Shown here piece by piece: positions 59,592 to 64,000 of a stretch of DNA of 64,000 nucleotides. A program made the translations under genes and the position numbers. The stretch's first letter is position 1; each line of letters opens with the position of its first letter. Source of the stretch: Betaproteobacteria bacterium (GTDB taxonomy: Bacteria > Bdellovibrionota_B > Oligoflexia > Silvanigrellales > Silvanigrellaceae). Below the pieces are notes generated by a model that was not told the origin of the DNA, did no database searches, and worked only from the letters and a program-made list of their open reading frames with translations. The DNA is taken from assembly GCA_016868315.1 (NCBI GenBank), contig VGHE01000002.1, positions 310,001-374,000 of the forward strand, given 5' to 3'.

Positions 59592-61120
59592 CTCTGACCA
59601 CCGATGACTGGCTGTCGCTGCAAAGCACAGGCCCTTCCGAGACAGCAGTCCAGAATCTTCTTTCATGTTCTTCTCCGGCTGCAGAGGGAATTGCTGCTGA
59701 CGTCATTGTTGGTGGCGGTCTGGCTGGACTTCTGTTGGCGTTGAAGCTCTCCAGTGCACCGAGCAAGGCTCCTTTGGTTTTGTTGGAGTCACGTCCTTCT
59801 CTGGGAGGCCGACTTTTTCAGGCTCCGCCCCTTTCTCCCGGAGTGAGCCGCGCAGAGGCTTTGCGTGCGCAGTTTTCGCATGAGGCATTGCAACACTGCA
59901 GCGGACCTGGTTTTGAGCTTTTCGATCCGCTTGCTCTCGAGGTTTATGAGAGGCACCTACGCATGCTTCTCACTGATGCGGAGCAGGAGTTTCTTGAGTC
60001 ATTTACGAAAGAGCGCACGCCTGCAGAACAACCCTTCACGCGCCGCACTTTGCTTGTGCGCAAAGAATTCACCCCGCTCACGGAGGCACTTTCGGGTTCT
60101 TCGGAAATGTTGACCCGCAAGGAGGCTGATATTCTCCTTCAGCTCGCGCAGCCCGAGAATATCAGCCCTGAGAATGACGGTGCATTTGAAGCATCTGCCT
60201 TCTGGCAAGGCCTCTCCAAGGCACAGCGTGAGTCACTGACTCCACTGTTGGAAACTGTGCTGGGATGGACTCTCGATCGCACCCCAGTATCGGTGGTGCG
60301 CAGCGCAGTGCATGCTTTCGTGAAGAGCAATGAGTCAGAAGTCCCGAAGTGGTTTTTAAGAACTTCACGGCTAGAGTTGGGGCTCGAAATTGTTTTGCTT
60401 TCGCGCGGCGTCCGTGCACTCACTCAGGCTGAACTGGTGCGTGCATTTGTTCCAGAAAAGAAAGCGGAAGCAACATTGATTCAGGTGGCCGACATGTTTG
60501 CGCGTACGCCTCAGCAGATGACCGCGCGCAAATTGGCTCTTGCTATTCCACTCATGCGTTCGCTCGCTGTGTTGCCGCGTGAGCAATTGCATCCTCAGCA
60601 GTCGCGACTTGTTTCGCGGCACCGGCCGCGTTCGCTGGTGTGGGTCGAATATGGAAACTGGAAGCAAGCACAGCTGAGCACTGTAGCTGCCGATACCTTG
60701 GTTCCTGGGACGCGCCTTGTATGCCCTGTTGAGCGCGTTCAAGGAGCACTCCTCAGCAATGGTCAACTGGGTTTCTACACGTCCATTGATTTTGAAGATT
60801 CACTCCACGCGCAGTCCGTGCGCGAAGCATTGAATCGTTGCCGCAAGGCCGCGCTGCGGTTCCTTTCTGAACCCCACATGAAGGCTGCGCAACAGGCGCG
60901 TCCAGCTGCGCCTGGAATCACTCTGATGCGCGAGCGTATCAGTCTCGTTCCGGTGGGTTATAATTTGCCACGCAATGAAGCCGTGCCAACCACAACCGAG
61001 GTCAAGATGGCGCCGGGGAATTGGTTCAGTGCAGGCGATCACTTCACTTTCGCTGCTGAGTCGTGGCGCAACGTGATTGATTCCACCCATGATGTGGCTC
61101 AGTTGATGCTTAAAAATTAG
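59588..61120 (+). CDS. FAD/NAD(P)-binding amine-oxidase-like protein
   Basis: A 510-residue cytosolic protein. The N-terminal dinucleotide-binding fold is VIVGGGLAGLLLALKL followed by LLESRPSLGGRLF (Glu for ribose, then GGR), the amine oxidase/protoporphyrinogen oxidase-like signature. The C-terminal APGNWFSAGDHFTFAAESWRNVID matches the FAD-closing motif. The middle half is not recognised. It overlaps rsgA by four bases, so it is cotranscribed with it. The substrate is unknown. Confidence 0.85.
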   Translation: MTLTTDDWLSLQSTGPSETAVQNLLSCSSPAAEGIAADVIVGGGLAGLLLALKLSSAPSKAPLVLLESRPSLGGRLFQAPPLSPGVSRAEALRAQFSHEALQHCSGPGFELFDPLALEVYERHLRMLLTDAEQEFLESFTKERTPAEQPFTRRTLLVRKEFTPLTEALSGSSEMLTRKEADILLQLAQPENISPENDGAFEASAFWQGLSKAQRESLTPLLETVLGWTLDRTPVSVVRSAVHAFVKSNESEVPKWFLRTSRLELGLEIVLLSRGVRALTQAELVRAFVPEKKAEATLIQVADMFARTPQQMTARKLALAIPLMRSLAVLPREQLHPQQSRLVSRHRPRSLVWVEYGNWKQAQLSTVAADTLVPGTRLVCPVERVQGALLSNGQLGFYTSIDFEDSLHAQSVREALNRCRKAALRFLSEPHMKAAQQARPAAPGITLMRERISLVPVGYNLPRNEAVPTTTEVKMAPGNWFSAGDHFTFAAESWRNVIDSTHDVAQLMLKN

Positions 61121-61234
61121 AGCCTAATGATTTGAATTGAATGGATTTTTCAAGTCTGCTGTTGCGCTCAGTGGATTGTTTGTCGTATCTCTCTTGTTCT
61201 GTAAATCCACTGAAATTTCGAGGGGTCATCGACA

Positions 61235-62350
61235 GTGTTGAGAACTTTGGGTCTGTTGTGGGTCGTGTTGATTGCAGCATTGGTTTTTCAGGCTGCCTAT
61301 GCGCAAAGCATGGAAGACCGCTCACTCTTCTTGGAGAATCAGGTTTCTTTCATCCCGGGGCCAGCTCAGCAAATGTGGGAAGACTACACCTTCAACACCT
61401 TGGCGGTAGATGATTTTCAGCCCGGGTGTGAGCCCATGCATTACCGCCCTGAGTTGGGTGTTCCATATCGTGGAGTTGTTATCCTTCTGCATGGCTTCAC
61501 CTCGTGTCCGAAGCAATTCAGTGCCATGGCGCAGAATCTAACTGCGCTCGGATATCACGTCCTTCTTCCCGTGTTGCCCGGACATGGCCGTGCTGGAGCG
61601 AATGAGATTTCCGAACAGTACGACCTTCCCGGGGCTCAGAGTTGGAGAAAGTACGATACGTTTGCACGTTGGTTGAATGAACTCGCCGCATCTGTCACGG
61701 AGGGTGAAGTACAAATTGGTGGTTTGTGCCTCGGCGCAACCATTGCGGCGCAAGCTCTGCAGTTGCAACCTAAGCTTTACAGCCGCGCTTTGCTCTTTAG
61801 TCCGTTCCTGGAGTTGTCCATGCCGCTCCTTGGGCGCGTTGGGCGCCTCATTGGACGCGTTGGTGAAGTGGTGAAAATTAGTCCTGATATGAATATTCCG
61901 TTTGCCTTAAGTGACCTCGAAACATGTGAAAATGTTGAGCGGCGTGTTCTTGGAAGAGCAGGCTATTGCCGTGTGCGTCTTTCAAACTTAATTGCGGTGG
62001 CGCGTTTTGCTGAGCTCGTGCGGTCGAATTGGAAACCTGTGAGCACTTCGATTCAAACCATACTCGTCAACGAAGACCCCGTTGCAAATCCTCTTACAAC
62101 TTTGAAAGTTCTCGAGCAGGATGTGTTGACTGCTGATGCGCGCAATAACACATGCGTAATGAATGCTTCAGCAAGCCACTCGTTTTTTTCTCCGACCGAT
62201 CTTCCATCTCCCAAGCCTTGGTTGCCTGAATTGCACAAAGAGCTTGGTGAGTTTGTGTCGCAAGGTAAGTCGCTCACCCAAACTTTCACTAGCGCTTTTA
62301 CGTGGCCACGTGGACTCGCTGCGGTCGGGGCGTGTGCATTGCATCCGTGA
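61235..62350 (+). CDS. Exported alpha/beta hydrolase with a Cys nucleophile position
   Basis: Exported 371-residue hydrolase. GTG 61235 has GAGGGG nine bases upstream and opens a signal peptide ending near QAAYA. The fold is alpha/beta hydrolase: VILLHGFTSCPKQF, then LLPVLPGHG and the elbow IGGLCLGATIA, in which Cys165 occupies the place of the usual Ser. His315 in SASHSFF and an Asp in VNEDPVA complete a possible triad. A Cys nucleophile is known in dienelactone hydrolases but is rare in this layout. Substrate unknown. Confidence 0.87.
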   Translation: MLRTLGLLWVVLIAALVFQAAYAQSMEDRSLFLENQVSFIPGPAQQMWEDYTFNTLAVDDFQPGCEPMHYRPELGVPYRGVVILLHGFTSCPKQFSAMAQNLTALGYHVLLPVLPGHGRAGANEISEQYDLPGAQSWRKYDTFARWLNELAASVTEGEVQIGGLCLGATIAAQALQLQPKLYSRALLFSPFLELSMPLLGRVGRLIGRVGEVVKISPDMNIPFALSDLETCENVERRVLGRAGYCRVRLSNLIAVARFAELVRSNWKPVSTSIQTILVNEDPVANPLTTLKVLEQDVLTADARNNTCVMNASASHSFFSPTDLPSPKPWLPELHKELGEFVSQGKSLTQTFTSAFTWPRGLAAVGACALHP

Positions 62351-62463
62351 ATTTAATCAACTTGGATTATCCCGACACCGCCCAGGGGTGTGCAGTTTGA
62401 TCGCTGCGTTGCGATAGGTTAAGCACAGGCACGTTGCGGATGTTTCGATGAGGGAGGTGCTGC

Positions 62464-63423
62464 ATGCGGCTTTTTCAGGCTTTGCGTCATGACGGTTTCG
62501 ATTTTAAAACCGCTCAATTGAATCCGTCCCAGTTCCATGCAGGTTCCACAGCACAACAAGGGTCCCAGTCACATGCATGCCTCAGTCTCGATGGCCGCAT
62601 TGCTGCGCAATGGATTCGTCATCATTGTGCAGAAAAGGTGAAAGAGTGGGGTGCTGCGCATCTGGCTGTTATTTTGGCTTCATCCGATCCTGCGAGTCGA
62701 GTCTACGTCAATCACAAAATTAAAGCCTTCAAAGAAGCTGGAATGCATTCCACTCTGTATGAAATCTCCGAAGACATGGTGAGTGAGGCTGGCTTAGTTG
62801 AGCTCATTTGTCAGTTGAACGACGACTCCTCAGTGCATGGCATTCTTGTGCAGTTGCCTCTAGCTCAAGGCATTTCACAAACACGCATCATTGAATCCAT
62901 TCGTCCTGATAAAGACGTGGATGGCTTTGCCAATCATAATGTTGGGCTACTGCACCAGGGGCGGCTCGAGAAGGCACTTCTGCCATGTACTCCAGCGGGA
63001 GTTATTGCGCTGCTTGGTTTGTATGGAGTTACTCTTGCCGGTAAGCACGCTGTGGTGGTCGGGCGCAGTGCTATTGTTGGGCGGCCGATGTCGGGATTGC
63101 TGTTGCACGAAGATGCCACGGTCACGGTGGCGCACTCTAAAACCCAAAATCTTGATCAGGTTTGCCGTGAGGCTGATGTTCTTATTGTGGCTGCGGGGCG
63201 ACGCGGGATTGTGTCGCGCTCTGCGGTGAAGCCAGGTGCAGTGGTTGTAGATGTGGGTATGCACAGGCTCCCTGATGGCAAACTGTGTGGCGACGTAGAC
63301 CCGGATGTTTTTGAAGTTGCTGGACTGCTGACCCCTGTTCCAGGAGGAGTAGGTCCCATGACCATTGCTATGCTCCTTCTCAATACACTGCGAGCGGCTC
63401 ACCTGCGCCAGCATGGGCGCTGA
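62464..63423 (+). CDS. folD: Bifunctional methylenetetrahydrofolate dehydrogenase/cyclohydrolase
   Basis: Interconverts 5,10-methylene- and 10-formyl-tetrahydrofolate with NADP in the cytosol, 319 residues. Signatures are ILASSDPASRVYVNHKIKAF (catalytic Lys), HGILVQLPL, PDKDVDGF, PCTPAGVIALL, VVVGRSAIVGRPMSG and PVPGGVGPMTIAML. The N-terminal 35 residues are longer than usual. GGGAGG lies seven bases before the ATG. Confidence 0.97.
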   Translation: MRLFQALRHDGFDFKTAQLNPSQFHAGSTAQQGSQSHACLSLDGRIAAQWIRHHCAEKVKEWGAAHLAVILASSDPASRVYVNHKIKAFKEAGMHSTLYEISEDMVSEAGLVELICQLNDDSSVHGILVQLPLAQGISQTRIIESIRPDKDVDGFANHNVGLLHQGRLEKALLPCTPAGVIALLGLYGVTLAGKHAVVVGRSAIVGRPMSGLLLHEDATVTVAHSKTQNLDQVCREADVLIVAAGRRGIVSRSAVKPGAVVVDVGMHRLPDGKLCGDVDPDVFEVAGLLTPVPGGVGPMTIAMLLLNTLRAAHLRQHGR

Positions 63424-63608
63424 TTCGTTAGGGTCATTGCATTTGTGGGTTGTTTTGGGGTGCAAAATTCAACCTCAAAAGTCATTTGCAAATATTATAA
63501 CAAACCGTATTCAATGATTTTTAAATTTTAAGCTAATGTGCAGAAAAAAAACTCCGAAGAGAATGGTATGGAGGCAATGCAGCCATCCTAGAGTTCAAGG
63601 AGTACCTC

Positions 63609-64000
63609 ATGAAAGTTTTCAATCTCGCACCTTTCGCTTTGGTTCTGGCAGCCCTTACCGCGTGCGGTACAGCTTACGAGAATGGCAACATGGCCGAGCT
63701 GGTCGAGCCAAACACTCTTGAAGGAGAGGCTGCGGTGGCTGAACTTCAAGCACTCGGATTCAACGGCGACGCGTGTAAAATCAGCCTTTCTCAGGCGACC
63801 TACACGCTTGCGCAAGGTGGCAGCATCAGTATCAACTACAGTTTCTTTAAGCTTTCCGCCGGCGACCGTGTTCGAATCACACGCATTTCCGATGGTAAGA
63901 AGGTGTGGGGTTCACGGGAGTTGAGTGCAGCTTCGGGTGTGCTCACTGTGCCGGTCAGTGAGTTGGACAAAGGCGAGTTCCGCATTCAGGGATTTCTGAA
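63609..64000 (+). CDS. Lipoprotein, 5' part only
   Basis: Open to the right edge of the window, so the 3' end is missing. AAGGAG lies six bases before ATG 63609. The signal peptide LAPFALVLAALTACG has a lipobox, then a short linker. A strand-rich domain follows (TYTLAQGGSISINYSFFKL, DRVRITRISDGKKVWGS), which could be an immunoglobulin-like or beta-sandwich fold. About 130 residues are visible and no family is assigned. The 185-base gap before it is AT-rich (63480-63540) and probably holds its promoter, but I cannot fix the boxes. Confidence 0.85.
   Translation, partial: MKVFNLAPFALVLAALTACGTAYENGNMAELVEPNTLEGEAAVAELQALGFNGDACKISLSQATYTLAQGGSISINYSFFKLSAGDRVRITRISDGKKVWGSRELSAASGVLTVPVSELDKGEFRIQGFL

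Overview
This 64 kb window reads as chromosomal DNA of a motile Gram-negative bacterium. Many short-spaced genes encode lipoproteins with a clear lipobox, and there are periplasmic binding proteins, a short flagellin, a CheV protein, PilZ proteins, a Ser/Thr kinase fused to an AAA-type ATPase, and large sensor proteins. That mix, with moderate GC and very compact gene packing, fits the Bdellovibrionota/Oligoflexia or a related former-deltaproteobacterial lineage. This is inference from gene content; no rRNA or other decisive marker is present. I see no tRNA, rRNA, CRISPR array, insertion sequence or prophage, and no gene-free stretch over 300 bases. The largest gap is 46093-46389, which holds a terminator and the oppB leader.

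Layout. 0-6.6 kb: manC on the minus strand, diverging from a pgk-tpiA-[2Fe-2S] protein operon that runs into a lipoprotein with an ADP-ribosyltransferase fold, then a second lipoprotein. 6.7-14.1 kb: an acyl desaturase, converging on a minus-strand hydrolase/histidine kinase/response regulator operon, an NlpC/P60-like lipoprotein, an FKBP isomerase and a secreted gluzincin protease. 14.3-20 kb: a 1891-residue Ser/Thr kinase-ATPase. 20-24.7 kb: a small ABC exporter operon, a YggT protein, and a CheV-cyclic nucleotide-binding pair. 24.7-30.7 kb (minus): a TPR metalloprotease, an RNA methyltransferase, a secreted NlpC-like protein, a coiled-coil protein and an XRE/IrrE-like regulator.

31-39.3 kb: flagellin, an aminotransferase diverging from a DUF1338 protein, a seven-TM cyclase-like sensor, murI, a HAD phosphatase and a receiver-PilZ protein. 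39.3-48.8 kb (minus): a zinc-ribbon coiled-coil protein, a lipoprotein, a complete oligopeptide permease set (oppA separated from oppBCDF by a terminator) and a PilZ protein. 48.9-55.1 kb: ruvAB, lepA and several unknown proteins. 55.2-64 kb: mutS2 diverging from rsgA plus an FAD oxidoreductase, an alpha/beta hydrolase, folD and the start of another lipoprotein.

How it works together. Housekeeping functions (glycolysis, Holliday-junction resolution, translation and ribosome GTPases, one-carbon metabolism, wall precursor) are mixed with surface and signalling functions. The recurring theme is signalling and enzyme folds that have lost key residues: a kinase-linked ATPase with a broken Walker A, a cyclase without metal-binding Asp, and an IrrE-like protein without its HExxH. 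The strongest candidates for something undescribed are the ADP-ribosyltransferase lipoprotein (3630-4850), the OppC permease with an inserted fibronectin-III-like periplasmic domain (43636-45123), and the doubly anchored protease (11974-14127).
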